64,000 nucleotides of DNA from Orlajensenia sp037404875 (GTDB lineage: Bacteria; Actinomycetota; Actinomycetes; Actinomycetales; Microbacteriaceae), in the NCBI RefSeq assembly GCF_037404875.1, contig NZ_JBBELO010000027.1, forward strand, positions 79,007 through 143,006, written 5' to 3'. Below the pieces are notes generated by a model. That model was not told the origin of the DNA, ran no database searches, and worked only from the letters and a program-made list of their open reading frames with translations. How positions within the stretch are numbered: position 1 is the stretch's first letter; the number at the start of each line of letters is the position of its first letter. Below are positions 33,001 to 42,254 of the stretch, in pieces. Position numbers and translations under genes: made by a program.

Positions 33001-33998
33001 GCGCGGGCGCCCTTCGCTGCGAGAATCTCGCCGGGTCGCTCAACGTCGTCGAAGCCGGAGACGTCGGCCAACAGAGCCGGATCGAGGTCTTCGAGAAAGG
33101 TCGATGCCTGGAAATCGATCAGGCGCGACGCCCTGTCCAGTCGCACGGGAACGTCCCGGCCTGCGATATGAGCGCGTCGCACCGCGGGCGCGACAGCGGC
33201 GAGTGCCTCGTCGGTCGGCTGCCGCAGGTAGGTGCGCGGCGCCGCCACGAGTATTCCCGGGGCGGGCGGCGTGTCGTGGGTGAGTGCAGCGAGTGTCGCT
33301 TCTGCGGCATCAGCGACGTCGAGATACGTCCAGCCCTCGCACGCCTGGCGCCGGGGCTCATCCCGCAGCGCCGCCCGAATGTGACGGGCGAACACGCGCC
33401 CGTCATCAACGGTGATGTCGCGCACGAGCGGATACCGCAGCCCCGTGACCTGCATGCCGGACCATCGGGCGACGGCGGCCGCGGCGGCCTCGTTCGCCTG
33501 TTTGGAGAGCGAGTAGGGGTCGCCGATGTCGGCGGGCTCGTCCTCGTCCCAGGGGTATCGCGACGGCAGCACCCCCCTGGCATTGAGGGGGAGGCCCATG
33601 GCGTTGATGCTGGATGCGAAGACCGCCTTCGCCATTCCAGCATCGGCCGCCGCGTTGAGCACGAGGAAGGTGCCGAGCGCGTTTGCGGCATAGAGCTCAC
33701 CCGGCTCGCTGATGCCCAAGCCCGGGATGCCGGCCAGGTGAACCACGGCATCCTGCCCCCTGATGGCCGAGCGCACGAACGCCTCGTCCGTCACGGATCC
33801 CGACACGTACGACTCTGCACCGAGCGCGGCTGCTCGGCTTGCCGCCTCGTCACCACCTCGGTCGAGCGAGACGACGATCGCATCCGCTTCGACGAGTCGC
33901 CGAACGACGGCGCGCCCGATCAGGCCGTCGCCGCCCGTGACGAGCACGCGCCGGCCCTGAACCGATCCGAGCGTGCCCGTCGCGACGGGAGAGCTCAC
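32997..33998 (-). CDS. NAD-dependent epimerase/dehydratase family dehydrogenase
   Basis: A 333-residue extended SDR: VTGGDGLIG (about 20-28), VVHLAGIPGLG, AVFASSINAMG, the catalytic Tyr-x-x-x-Lys in PYSLSKQANE and LRYPLVRD. Relatives include uronate dehydrogenase and D-erythronate dehydrogenase, both of which act on sugar acids. Overlaps of 4 bases join it to the genes on both sides. Substrate unknown, but oxidation of the imported sugar or sugar acid at C-1 or C-2 is plausible. Confidence 0.85.
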   Translation of the reverse strand: MSSPVATGTLGSVQGRRVLVTGGDGLIGRAVVRRLVEADAIVVSLDRGGDEAASRAAALGAESYVSGSVTDEAFVRSAIRGQDAVVHLAGIPGLGISEPGELYAANALGTFLVLNAAADAGMAKAVFASSINAMGLPLNARGVLPSRYPWDEDEPADIGDPYSLSKQANEAAAAAVARWSGMQVTGLRYPLVRDITVDDGRVFARHIRAALRDEPRRQACEGWTYLDVADAAEATLAALTHDTPPAPGILVAAPRTYLRQPTDEALAAVAPAVRRAHIAGRDVPVRLDRASRLIDFQASTFLEDLDPALLADVSGFDDVERPGEILAAKGARA

Positions 33999-35116
33999 TT
34001 GGACGCTCCGGAACCCAACGGCAGGTCGGCGTCGCTCGCCCGATCGCTCGGTGCGGTCGTTCCTGCCCCGATGTCCGCGGCGGTGACCGAGGAGGTCAGC
34101 GGTGCTGGTACCGGCTTGTCACGTCCGCCGCGGCCGCCCCGCTTGAGCATCGGCCAGCCCTTGCTGCCCTGATCGACGGCGACGGCGATGATGACGACGA
34201 GGCCAGTGACGATCTGCTCGTAGAAGCTCGGCACATTCAGCAGCACCAGCCCATTCGTCAGCGCGCCCAGGATGAGGGCGCCGACCAGCGTTCCCGTGAT
34301 GCGACCTTCGCCACCCATGAGGTTTGCGCCGCCGATAACGGCCGCCGCGATCGCCGTGAGCAGGTAAGGGCTGCCGGCCTCGGACTGCGCCGCACTGATC
34401 CGCGCGACCAGCACCAGCCCGGCCAGAGCGGCCAGACCGCCCGAGATGCCGTAGACGAGGATCTTGACCCGATTGACGCGAACGCCCGAGAGCCACGCAG
34501 TCTCTTCGCTGCCACCGATCGCGATCACGTTCTGCCCGAAGACGGTACGGCGCAACAACAGTGCGGCGAGGATGGCCACGACGATCACGATGATGACGAT
34601 GACGGGCACTCCCCCGATGTAGCTGTTGAGCATGAGCACGAATTGCTGTGGAACGTTGTACACGGGCGTGCCGTTGGTGACGACGTATGCCAGTCCTTGG
34701 TAGACGCTCATCGTTCCCAAGGTCGCGATGAACGGTGGCAGTTTCAGCAGCGTGATCAGAAGCCCGTTGACGACGCCCGCGCTGAAGCCCACGACGATGC
34801 CGGCGAGCAGGCCGGGAATCGGCGCGACGCCTGAGTTGACCATGATGTTCGCCGAGACCATGCCGACGAGGCTCGCGATCGAGCCCACCGACAGGTCGAT
34901 GCCGCCGGTGATGATCACGAACGTGAGCCCGATGCCGATCAGTGCGTTCACGCAGGCAGAGACCGCGACGTCACGCAGGTTGTCGAGCGTGAGGAAGTTC
35001 GGGTTGAGGATGCCGAAGATGATGAAGATGACCGCGGCGGCGATGAAGATGCCGAGAGCCTGGAAGTTGATGTTGACCTTCCTGCCTGCGCGGGCGGTCG
35101 AAGCGTCGTTGCTCAT
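33995..35116 (-). CDS. Ribose-type ABC transporter permease
   Basis: A 373-residue membrane protein of the RbsC/BPD_transp_2 family: about 8-10 membrane segments, ITGGIDLSVGSIASLVGM and GGANLMGGEGRITGTLVGAL as the EAA-type and conserved loops. A hydrophilic C-terminal tail of 45 residues (GGRGGRDKPVPAP ...) is longer than usual. ATG 35116 overlaps the ATPase stop by 4 bases. It would form the channel for the sugar taken up by this operon. Confidence 0.92.
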   Translation of the reverse strand: MSNDASTARAGRKVNINFQALGIFIAAAVIFIIFGILNPNFLTLDNLRDVAVSACVNALIGIGLTFVIITGGIDLSVGSIASLVGMVSANIMVNSGVAPIPGLLAGIVVGFSAGVVNGLLITLLKLPPFIATLGTMSVYQGLAYVVTNGTPVYNVPQQFVLMLNSYIGGVPVIVIIVIVVAILAALLLRRTVFGQNVIAIGGSEETAWLSGVRVNRVKILVYGISGGLAALAGLVLVARISAAQSEAGSPYLLTAIAAAVIGGANLMGGEGRITGTLVGALILGALTNGLVLLNVPSFYEQIVTGLVVIIAVAVDQGSKGWPMLKRGGRGGRDKPVPAPLTSSVTAADIGAGTTAPSDRASDADLPLGSGASK

Positions 35117-36615
35117 GATGTTCCCTTCGCGATGCCCATGGCGCTCGCCACCAGGCTGTGTTCGTTGATGTCGTCGCCGACGTGCTCGGAGACGAAGCGG
35201 CCGCCGCTCATGACCAGCACCCGGTCGCTGAGCGAGATGATCTCGGGCAGGTCGCTCGAGACGACGATGATGGCGTTGCCCGCGGCCGCCAGTTTGTCGA
35301 TGAGGCCGTAGATCTCTGCGCGCCCGCCGACATCGACACCTTTGGTTGGTTCGTCGAACAGGAAGACCTTCGAACCGCGCCGCAGCCACTTCGCGATCAC
35401 GAGCTTCTGCTGGTTACCGCCGGAGAACTGCCGGGCGCGCAACTTGACGTTGGCCGGCTTGAGGGCGAGCGACCGCCCGATCTCGCCGGCGACATCCACC
35501 TGTCGCCGCACGCGCAACAGCGGACCCTTCCCCACCAGGTCGGTCGCCGCCGTCAACGAGATGTTGGCGTAGGCGGGCATCTGCAGGGCGAGACCCTGCT
35601 GCTTGCGGTCCTCGGGGATGAAGGCGATGCCCGCGTCACGGCTGTCATTCGGGGTATGGATGCGTTCGGTGACACCGTCGATCGTGATCACTCCGCCGCA
35701 TCCCGGATCCGCACGAACGATGGCGCGCAAGAACTCAGTGCGTCCGGACCCGACGAGCCCGGCGATGCCGACGATCTCGCCCCTCCGCACGGCGATCTCG
35801 TTCGCGTGCTCGCTTCCCGGCCGTGTGATCGAGGTTGCGGAGAACAGCACCGGGGCATCCGGCGACACCGGATGCTGGCGCTTGAAACCGAGCAACTCGC
35901 GACCCACCATGTTGCGCACGATCTGTTCGGTCGTCGTGTCGGCGATGGCCGACTGGTAACCCACACGCCCATCGCGCAGTACCACGACACGGTCGGAGAC
36001 GCTCATGACCTCGGGCATCTTGTGGGAGACGAAGATGACGGCGACACCGCGCTCCGCGGCGAGTTGACGCACGCGCAGCAGCACGGCCTCGACGTTCTGT
36101 TCGACCATCGAGGTGGTTGGCTCGTCGAGCGCCACGATCTTCGCACCGAATGCGAATGACTTGGCGATGGTCAAGGCGTGCCGTTGCGCCGGGCTCAACC
36201 GCGAGAGCGGCGTGCGCCGGTCGAGCGGAAAGCCCATGGAGGCAACGTCGGCCAGTGCCTCCTCGACATGTGAGGCCGACTCGCGTCGCTGCGCACGCGA
36301 CTTTCCGAGCAGCAGGTTCTGTTCGACCGTCAATTGGGGGACGACGGCCGGCTCCTGGTGGGCGATGACGACGCCTTCGGCGAGCGCGCGGCGCGGGGAA
36401 TACTCACCGCGCCGCACGCCGTCCACATACACCGAACCGCGGTCGGGAGCCAGCGATCCGCCCAGGATGCCGAGCAGCGTGCTCTTTCCCGCGCCGTTCT
36501 CGCCGGCGAGGGTGAGCACCTCGCCGCGATCGAGTGTGAAGTTCACGTCGTCGAGAGCGCGGACGCCGGGGAACGACTTCGCGATGTTCCTGACCTCGAG
36601 CAGGGTGTCGGTCAT
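35113..36615 (-). CDS. Ribose-type ABC transporter ATP-binding protein (two ABC domains)
   Basis: A 500-residue RbsA-like ATPase. The first domain has GENGAGKST, a degenerate signature LSPAQRHALTIAKS and the Walker B ALDEPTTS; the second has GSGRTEFL, the signature FSGGNQQKLVIAKW and LFDEPTKGVD. As in RbsA, the second Walker A is degenerate. It powers uptake together with the permease and the binding protein. The ATG at 36615 has GGAG upstream, 52 bases after the binding protein's stop. Confidence 0.93.
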   Translation of the reverse strand: MTDTLLEVRNIAKSFPGVRALDDVNFTLDRGEVLTLAGENGAGKSTLLGILGGSLAPDRGSVYVDGVRRGEYSPRRALAEGVVIAHQEPAVVPQLTVEQNLLLGKSRAQRRESASHVEEALADVASMGFPLDRRTPLSRLSPAQRHALTIAKSFAFGAKIVALDEPTTSMVEQNVEAVLLRVRQLAAERGVAVIFVSHKMPEVMSVSDRVVVLRDGRVGYQSAIADTTTEQIVRNMVGRELLGFKRQHPVSPDAPVLFSATSITRPGSEHANEIAVRRGEIVGIAGLVGSGRTEFLRAIVRADPGCGGVITIDGVTERIHTPNDSRDAGIAFIPEDRKQQGLALQMPAYANISLTAATDLVGKGPLLRVRRQVDVAGEIGRSLALKPANVKLRARQFSGGNQQKLVIAKWLRRGSKVFLFDEPTKGVDVGGRAEIYGLIDKLAAAGNAIIVVSSDLPEIISLSDRVLVMSGGRFVSEHVGDDINEHSLVASAMGIAKGTS

Positions 36616-36667
36616 GATGGATTCTCCTTCATCGGATCGTTGTCACACGTGGATGTCGGGCGCCCGA

Positions 36668-37732
36668 TCAGGGCATGCCCGTCGCGTAATCCGAGACGTT
36701 CTGCTTGTCGATGATGAAGGCGGGCACGTCGACCCACGCCGGAACTTGCTTGCCGTCGAGCAACCACAGGGCGGCCTTCACACCCGAGGCGCCTTCCGTC
36801 GTCGGACGCTCGCTCACCGTGGCGGTGTACGTGCCGTCGGCGATCTGCTTCTTCGCCTGCGGAATGCCGTCGGTTCCGACGAGAATCACCTTGCCCGTGA
36901 GTCCCTTGGAATCGATCGCAGACTGCACACCCAGCGCCATGCCGTCGTTCTGCGAATAGAACGCCTTGATGTCGGGGTTCGCGGTCAGCATCGCGGTAGC
37001 GATGGTCTGCGCCTGGTTCGTGTCCCACTTCGCGGTCTGGGAGGCGACCAGGTCGAGGTTGGGGTGCTTGGCCAGACCGGCCTTGAAGCCCTTTCCGCGG
37101 TTCTGGGCATTCGAGGAGCCCGGGTCGCCCTCGATCATGGCCACCTGTCCGCCGTCGGGCAACTGATCGGCGATGTAATCGGCCGCCGATTTCCCGATCG
37201 TGCTGGCATCCGGGCCCACATAGACCACGCCGGGAACGGTGCCCTGCGCGTCATTGAGCACGATCGCCGGAACGCCCTTGGCGAGAGCGGCCTTGAACAC
37301 CGTGTCGAGAGCCGTCGCCGAGATGGGCGAGGCGAGGATGGCGGAGCAGCCCTGGTTGAGTGCGCTCTGCGCCTTGTCCAACTGCTCGGTGATGGAGGAC
37401 TCGTCGTTAACGGCGAAGGTCTGGTACTTCACGCCGAGCTTCTTCGCCTCCTTCTCGAAGCCGTCGCGCTCGTAGCCCCAGAACTCGTTCGCCAGCGTTC
37501 TGGTGACATAGCAGAGCTTCACTCCGTCGCCGGCTTTGGGCTCACCCAGTGCGTCTTCCACCTTGGAGATGTCGGTCTTCGTGTCGGCCTGGACGAGGGA
37601 GGCGATATCGGCGCCCCCGCTCGTGGAACCGCCGGCGCTGCCGCCGTCCGGGGTCGCGGTGCAGGCGCTGAGCGCCAGCACCGTGGTCGCTGCGCCCGCG
37701 AGGAGCGCGAGCGTACCGATTCGTCGCTGCAT
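36668..37732 (-). CDS. Ribose-type sugar-binding lipoprotein
   Basis: A 354-residue periplasmic-binding-type protein with a lipobox (LALSAC, Cys at about 25), a Ser/Gly-rich linker, and a Peripla_BP_4 fold: VKLCYVTRTLANEFWGYERD, AILASPISATALD, GVPAIVLNDAQG and FYSQNDGMALGVQSAI. As first component of the importer it decides specificity; the ligand-contact residues do not allow me to name the sugar. I start at ATG 37732, with AAAGG 7 bases upstream; ATG 37750 is in frame. A gap of about 110 bases separates it from the upstream dehydrogenase. Confidence 0.92.
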   Translation of the reverse strand: MQRRIGTLALLAGAATTVLALSACTATPDGGSAGGSTSGGADIASLVQADTKTDISKVEDALGEPKAGDGVKLCYVTRTLANEFWGYERDGFEKEAKKLGVKYQTFAVNDESSITEQLDKAQSALNQGCSAILASPISATALDTVFKAALAKGVPAIVLNDAQGTVPGVVYVGPDASTIGKSAADYIADQLPDGGQVAMIEGDPGSSNAQNRGKGFKAGLAKHPNLDLVASQTAKWDTNQAQTIATAMLTANPDIKAFYSQNDGMALGVQSAIDSKGLTGKVILVGTDGIPQAKKQIADGTYTATVSERPTTEGASGVKAALWLLDGKQVPAWVDVPAFIIDKQNVSDYATGMP

Positions 37733-37842
37733 TGTGCTGCCTTTCATCATTGGAAGGAATCCATGTGGATCAGGTGCTCGCGGTGCTGACCGGTTGATTC
37801 TCCGCCGCGAGCGCCGGTGCCGGTGATGGGTTGCTTTCTGGG

Positions 37843-39195
37843 TCAGTGCGTGAGCGCCTCGACGTCGATGAGGGCCTCCGTCTCACGACGCAATTCGAGG
37901 GCGGTGGAGAGGGATTCGTCGATGATCACGTCGTCCCAGCTCACGCTCTGCCCCTTGGGCACGTCGTGGGTGAGCTCGACGTGATGCGCGAGCGCCACCG
38001 GGAGCAGCCGGTTGCGCACGCTCGTCTCAGCGGAGACGAGCTTGCCCCACACGGTGTATCCGCCCTCACCGTCGAGGAACTCACCGGCGGTGAGGTTCTT
38101 CTTGGCGGTGGCGACGACGTCGCCGTGGAAGCCGGTGGGCGCTCCGGTCGCAATGCCTCGGAGCGCGGCGTTCGCGATGGAGATGTTCAGCTCGAGACCG
38201 ACGTAGTGGTACGGGCGGTAGAGCGCCGCGTACTGGCCGGTGGGGTCCGGGTGCCAGGGGTATTCGGTGAAGCATCCGGAGACGTAGGCGTTCGTGGCCT
38301 TGACCACGACGAAGACGCCCTCCTGGGTGTTGAAGGGGATCCAGTCGCCATCACGGGTGACACTCGACATGACATCGACCGAGCCCTCGCGGGCCAGAAC
38401 GCCGCCGACATCCGACGGCCGGCAGATCGTGGCGATCTCCTCGATGTTGCCGGGGGTGAAGGTGAGGCCCTCGTCCGACGGGGTGAGGCCGGCCGCATTT
38501 GCTACAGCCGCCATCTCGATCGCGGCCTTCGTTCCGTCGCGGAAGGAGGTGTGCATATAAGGATTGAGCTGGCCCGACTCGGTGAGCTCTTTCGAGAACT
38601 CCCAGTTGTCCCAGACGTTGTCGGGGTTCATGTCGTGGTAGTGCGGCAGGTATTTCGCACCCTTGCCGGCGCAGACGACGTCGAAGCCGGAGGTGCGGGC
38701 CCAGTCGACGAGTTCCATGATGAGGGCAGGCTGGTCGCCGAAGGCCATGGAGTAGACCACTCCGGCCTCCTCGGCACGGCGTGCGAGCGCCGGTCCGGCG
38801 AGCGCGTCGGCCTCGACGGTCACCATGATGATGTGCTTCTTCGTCTCGATGGCACGCAGTGCGTGGTTGATGCCCACGATCGGGTTGCCCGTCGCCTCGA
38901 CGATCACGTCGATGTCGGCGTCGAAGAGTGCGGCAGCGTCCGAGACGATCGTCGTGGTTCGGTTGGCGATGGCCTCGTCGATGGTCTCGGCCATGGCATC
39001 TTGGGGCCAGTCGACGAGGGCGAACGCCCCCTTGGCGCGCTCGACGTTGATGTCGGCGATGGCCACGACGTGGATACCGGGGATGTTGCGGGCCTGGGCC
39101 AGGTACATGGTGCCGAACCGGCCGGCGCCGATGAGTCCCACGCGGATGGGGCGGCCGTCGCTCTCGCGCTGTTGGAGCAGGGAGTAGAGGTTCAC
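37843..39195 (-). CDS. COG4091-type homoserine dehydrogenase-like oxidoreductase with SAF domain
   Basis: A 450-residue protein. RVGLIGAGRFGTMYLAQA (about 19-36) is the NAD(P)-binding motif, ADIDVIVEATGNPIVG follows, and a Gfo/Idh-like middle leads to a C-terminal SAF-type domain (LTHDVPKGQSVSWDDV). This is the COG4091 family, found in several sugar and sugar-acid catabolic operons. The GTG at 39195 was chosen because GAAAGG lies 5 bases upstream and the protein then begins MNLYSLLQQ-like. It is the first gene of the leftward operon and probably carries out the pathway-specific oxidation. Confidence 0.85.
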   Translation of the reverse strand: MNLYSLLQQRESDGRPIRVGLIGAGRFGTMYLAQARNIPGIHVVAIADINVERAKGAFALVDWPQDAMAETIDEAIANRTTTIVSDAAALFDADIDVIVEATGNPIVGINHALRAIETKKHIIMVTVEADALAGPALARRAEEAGVVYSMAFGDQPALIMELVDWARTSGFDVVCAGKGAKYLPHYHDMNPDNVWDNWEFSKELTESGQLNPYMHTSFRDGTKAAIEMAAVANAAGLTPSDEGLTFTPGNIEEIATICRPSDVGGVLAREGSVDVMSSVTRDGDWIPFNTQEGVFVVVKATNAYVSGCFTEYPWHPDPTGQYAALYRPYHYVGLELNISIANAALRGIATGAPTGFHGDVVATAKKNLTAGEFLDGEGGYTVWGKLVSAETSVRNRLLPVALAHHVELTHDVPKGQSVSWDDVIIDESLSTALELRRETEALIDVEALTH

Positions 39196-39285
39196 GATTG
39201 CCTTTCGTTGCTGCACGACTTCTGTGCGAGAACCTCGTGCCGGCACGTGCGGCCCGACATCCTCGTCGTCGTTTTCGTTCTGGAG

Positions 39286-39322
39286 TGGTAACGGTTACAC
39301 TTTTGTACCACTACCGTTTCCA
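39286..39322. promoter_or_regulatory. Candidate LacI operator pair in the catabolic divergon
   Basis: TGGTAACGGTTAC (39286-39298, containing the palindrome GTAACGGTTAC) and, on the other strand, TGGAAACGGTAGT (39322-39310) share TGG(T/A)AACGGT. They lie between the divergent COG4091 gene and the LacI gene and are likely sites for that LacI protein. Confidence 0.55.
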
Positions 39323-39381
39323 CGTCGTCAAGCCCCGGGCCCACATGGATAGGCTGACCACGAATCGCAGGGAGGAACCAG

Positions 39382-40428
39382 GTGCGGAAACCAGCCACGA
39401 TCCGCGACGTCGCGCGGGAAGCGGGCGTCTCGGTGGCAGTCGTCTCCCGTGTCATCAATGAGGGCTCCGGTCCCGTCGCCGTGGCAACCCGCGCCAAGGT
39501 GGTCGAGGTGATCGAGCAGTTGGGCTACCAGCCGCGCGCGGCTGCTCGTGAGTTGCAGCAACGGGGTACGACCACGATCGGGCTCGTACTGGCCGATCTC
39601 GCCAACCCGTTCTTCGCTCGCTTGGCCGACCGTGTCGTGTGGGAGGCCCGGGCACGCGGCATCCACATCCTGCTGCTGACGACGCAGGAGGACGAGCACC
39701 TCGAGGCCGAGTCCGTCGAGACCCTCATCGGACGCTCGGTGGGCGCGGTCATCGCCACTCCCACCGGCGGCAGCGCAGACAAATGGCGCCGCCTGATCGA
39801 GCTCGGCGTGCACGTGATCTTCGTCGACCGTGAACTCGACGAGCTCCCCGAGGCGGATGTGGTCACCATCCGCAATGACATGTCGGCCGAAGCGACAGCG
39901 CGCCACCTCATCGAGCTCGGCCACGAGCGAATCGCCTTCATCTCCGGCCCGGCGTCGACGTCCACCGGTCGGGCGCGCATCGCGGGATACCGCCGGGCGA
40001 TGACCAGCGCCGGCCTGGAGGTCGACGAGCAGTTGATTCGAGCCATTCCTTTCCGAGGGGATTCCGGTGGCGACGCCGTGAGCGCTCTACTGGCGCTGCC
40101 GCAACCGCCGACCGGCGTCATCGTGGGGAATACCGCTCAGGTGCGCTCCTCGCTCCGCCGGATCAAGCAGACCGGGGTCGCCGTTCCCGACGACCTGAGC
40201 GTCGTCGTCTTCGACGACAACCCTTGGACGGAGCTCGTGTCGCCGCCGCTGTCGGTCATTCGTCAGCCGATCGACCTGCTCGCTTCACACTCGGTCGATC
40301 TCGCCGTCGGACGCTTGCGCGGCAGCTTCACCGAGCCGCCTCGACGCATCGAGATCGATGCCGAGTTCGTGCAGCGCTCGAGCACGGCAGCGCCCATCAC
40401 GCCCCCGAAGATGGTGGCCGCCCGCTGA
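39382..40428 (+). CDS. LacI-family transcriptional regulator
   Basis: A 348-residue LacI regulator: HTH TIRDVAREAGVSVAVVSRVI (about 6-25), hinge AARELQQR, and a periplasmic-binding-like ligand domain (GLVLADLANPFFARLAD ... HLIELGHERIAFISGP). The GTG at 39382 has GGAGG upstream. It is divergent from the seven-gene leftward operon and first of the rightward unit, so it probably represses both and is released by the sugar or an intermediate. Candidate operators lie at 39286-39322. Confidence 0.92.
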   Translation: MRKPATIRDVAREAGVSVAVVSRVINEGSGPVAVATRAKVVEVIEQLGYQPRAAARELQQRGTTTIGLVLADLANPFFARLADRVVWEARARGIHILLLTTQEDEHLEAESVETLIGRSVGAVIATPTGGSADKWRRLIELGVHVIFVDRELDELPEADVVTIRNDMSAEATARHLIELGHERIAFISGPASTSTGRARIAGYRRAMTSAGLEVDEQLIRAIPFRGDSGGDAVSALLALPQPPTGVIVGNTAQVRSSLRRIKQTGVAVPDDLSVVVFDDNPWTELVSPPLSVIRQPIDLLASHSVDLAVGRLRGSFTEPPRRIEIDAEFVQRSSTAAPITPPKMVAAR

Positions 40429-40501
40429 CCGCGCCTCTCGGCCGCGACCTAGGACAGCCGCACCCACATTCGCATCCACATCCGCATCGAAGGAGCCCCC
40501 C

Positions 40502-40813
40502 ATGCCCGTCATCGTCACTGCGGTCTTCCATCCTCTCCCCGATCAGCGCGGCAGCTTGGTGTCCGTACTGACGGCGAGCATCCCGGCCGTGCACGCCGAG
40601 GACGGCTGCCGCCTCTACGCCATCCACGACGCGGAAGACGGCACCGTCACCATGCTGGAGAAGTGGGATTCGCGCGCCCAACTCGACGCCCACGCAGCCG
40701 GGCCCGCCGTGGCGAAGCTCGATGAGGCGGTCCGAAACTTTATCGCCGAGCCGACAACGGTGACGGTGATGACTCCTCTTCCGGCTGGCACTACCGAGCA
40801 GGGCGAGCTGTGA
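40502..40813 (+). CDS. Antibiotic biosynthesis monooxygenase (ABM) family protein
   Basis: A 103-residue ferredoxin-like alpha-beta barrel protein: MPVIVTAVFHPLPDQRG, then AEDGCRLYAIHDAEDG and MLEKWDSRAQLDAHAAG, the standard ABM/YgiN-type blocks. These small dimeric enzymes act as cofactor-free quinol monooxygenases or as sugar-pathway accessory proteins. AAGGAG precedes the ATG at 40502. Its stop overlaps the GTG of the gluconokinase gene, so both are translated together. Confidence 0.85.
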   Translation: MPVIVTAVFHPLPDQRGSLVSVLTASIPAVHAEDGCRLYAIHDAEDGTVTMLEKWDSRAQLDAHAAGPAVAKLDEAVRNFIAEPTTVTVMTPLPAGTTEQGEL

Positions 40814-41301
40814 GGCACCGGACCATCATCGTGATGGGCGTCTCCGGCGCTGGGAAATCTGCGGTCGGTTCGGCCCTGTCGACTCACCTGGGGCGGCGTT
40901 TCGTCGATGCCGACGATCTGCATCCCGCCGCGAACCTCGCCAAGATGGCCCAGGGCCATCCGCTCGACGACGAGGATCGGTGGCCATGGCTGGATGCTGT
41001 GGGCGAGGCCGCCGTGGCGGATCGAGAGAGCGTGATCGCCTGTTCCGCACTCCGACGTCGCTATCGTGAACGGCTGCTCGCCGCCGACCCCGACGCAGTG
41101 TTCGTTGTACTCGATGTTGCCCGGGAAGATCTGGAGAGCAGGGTGCGAGAGCGCCACCATCAGTTCATGCCGCCCTCCCTGCTGAATTCCCAACTGGCTG
41201 CTTTCGAACCGCTCGACAGTGATGAACCGGGATTCGCCATCGCCGTTCGGTCATCCGTGGCCGACGTTGTTGCGGAGATCGCCGCGCGCTTGGCACAGTG
41301 A
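40810..41301 (+). CDS. Gluconokinase
   Basis: A 163-residue GntK-type kinase. The P-loop is GVSGAGKSAVG (about 12-22), followed by DADDLHPAANLAKMAQGHPL (substrate-binding block) and ACSALRRRYRERL. It phosphorylates gluconate or a similar aldonate to the 6-phosphate. Start GTG 40810 overlaps the ABM gene (GTGA). Together with the following 6-phosphogluconate-dehydrogenase-like protein this points to aldonate metabolism in the cluster. Confidence 0.9.
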   Translation: MRHRTIIVMGVSGAGKSAVGSALSTHLGRRFVDADDLHPAANLAKMAQGHPLDDEDRWPWLDAVGEAAVADRESVIACSALRRRYRERLLAADPDAVFVVLDVAREDLESRVRERHHQFMPPSLLNSQLAAFEPLDSDEPGFAIAVRSSVADVVAEIAARLAQ

Positions 41302-41327
41302 GGCGAAGGCAGGGACGAAGGAGCGAC

Positions 41328-42209
41328 ATGGCGATCGGATTTCTCGGCCTCGGCGTCATGGGTGAACCGATGGCGCTCAATCTCGTGGAGTCCGGCGTCG
41401 ACCTCGTGGTGTGGAACCGCTCGGAACCGGCGCGGCAACGGCTGGCATCCGCCGGGGCGAGCGCTGCGGCATCCGTCGACGAGGTGTTCGAGCGCGCCGA
41501 GACGGTGATCGTCATGCTCGCGACCGAGGCGGCGATCGATGAGACGCTCGGTCGGGGCACGGATGCGTTCGGTCGGCGCCTGCACGGCCGCACCCTCGTG
41601 AGCATGGGCACCAACTCGCCCGAGTACTCCCGCTCCCTCGAGGGCGAGGTGCTGGCCGTCGGCGGAGCGTACGTCGAGGCGCCGGTTTCAGGATCGCGGA
41701 CGCCCGCCGAGAAACGGCAGCTCGTAGGGATGCTCGCCGGCGACCCGCACGCCGTCGCCCGGGTGCGCGGCACCGTTGAACTGCTGTGCGCGCAGACCTT
41801 CGAGTGCGGCGCGGTGCCGAGCGCCACGCTCATGAAGCTCGCGGCCAACTCGTTCCTCATCAGTCTCGTCACCGGCCTGGCCGAAGCGTTCGCCTTCGCC
41901 GAGGCCGCCGGCCTCGACGCCGGCCTGCTCCGCAGCATCCTCGACGGCGGACAGATGGCCTCGCCCGTCTCGGCGGCGAAGACGGCCAAGCTCGTCGGAG
42001 GGGACCTCTCGCCGCAGGCGCGCATCCGCGACGTGCTCAAGAACGCGCAACTGGTGTCGGATGCCGCGGCCGCGGCCGGCGTGGCAAGCCCGCTCATCGA
42101 CGCCAGCCGCGACCTTTACGCGGCGGCGACGGATGCGGGCGACGGCGACCTCGACATGGTCGGAGTCACCGACGCCATCCGTCGGCAGGGGCGCGCCTCG
42201 CGGGGATGA
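41328..42209 (+). CDS. Beta-hydroxyacid dehydrogenase (second HIBADH-like)
   Basis: A 293-residue NAD(P)-dependent dehydrogenase with GFLGLGVMGEPMALNL (about 4-19), VEAPVSGSRTPAEKRQL as the substrate loop and the catalytic Lys in LMKLAANSFL. It resembles tartronate semialdehyde reductase/3-hydroxyisobutyrate dehydrogenase more than true 6-phosphogluconate dehydrogenase, because it has one C-terminal helical domain of normal BHAD size. AAGGAG precedes the ATG at 41328, 26 bases after the kinase stop. Last gene of the rightward operon. Confidence 0.88.
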   Translation: MAIGFLGLGVMGEPMALNLVESGVDLVVWNRSEPARQRLASAGASAAASVDEVFERAETVIVMLATEAAIDETLGRGTDAFGRRLHGRTLVSMGTNSPEYSRSLEGEVLAVGGAYVEAPVSGSRTPAEKRQLVGMLAGDPHAVARVRGTVELLCAQTFECGAVPSATLMKLAANSFLISLVTGLAEAFAFAEAAGLDAGLLRSILDGGQMASPVSAAKTAKLVGGDLSPQARIRDVLKNAQLVSDAAAAAGVASPLIDASRDLYAAATDAGDGDLDMVGVTDAIRRQGRASRG

Positions 42210-42254
42210 GCGCCAAGAGACGGGCTGGCCTCAGCGCGCGACGGGCTGCACGCC

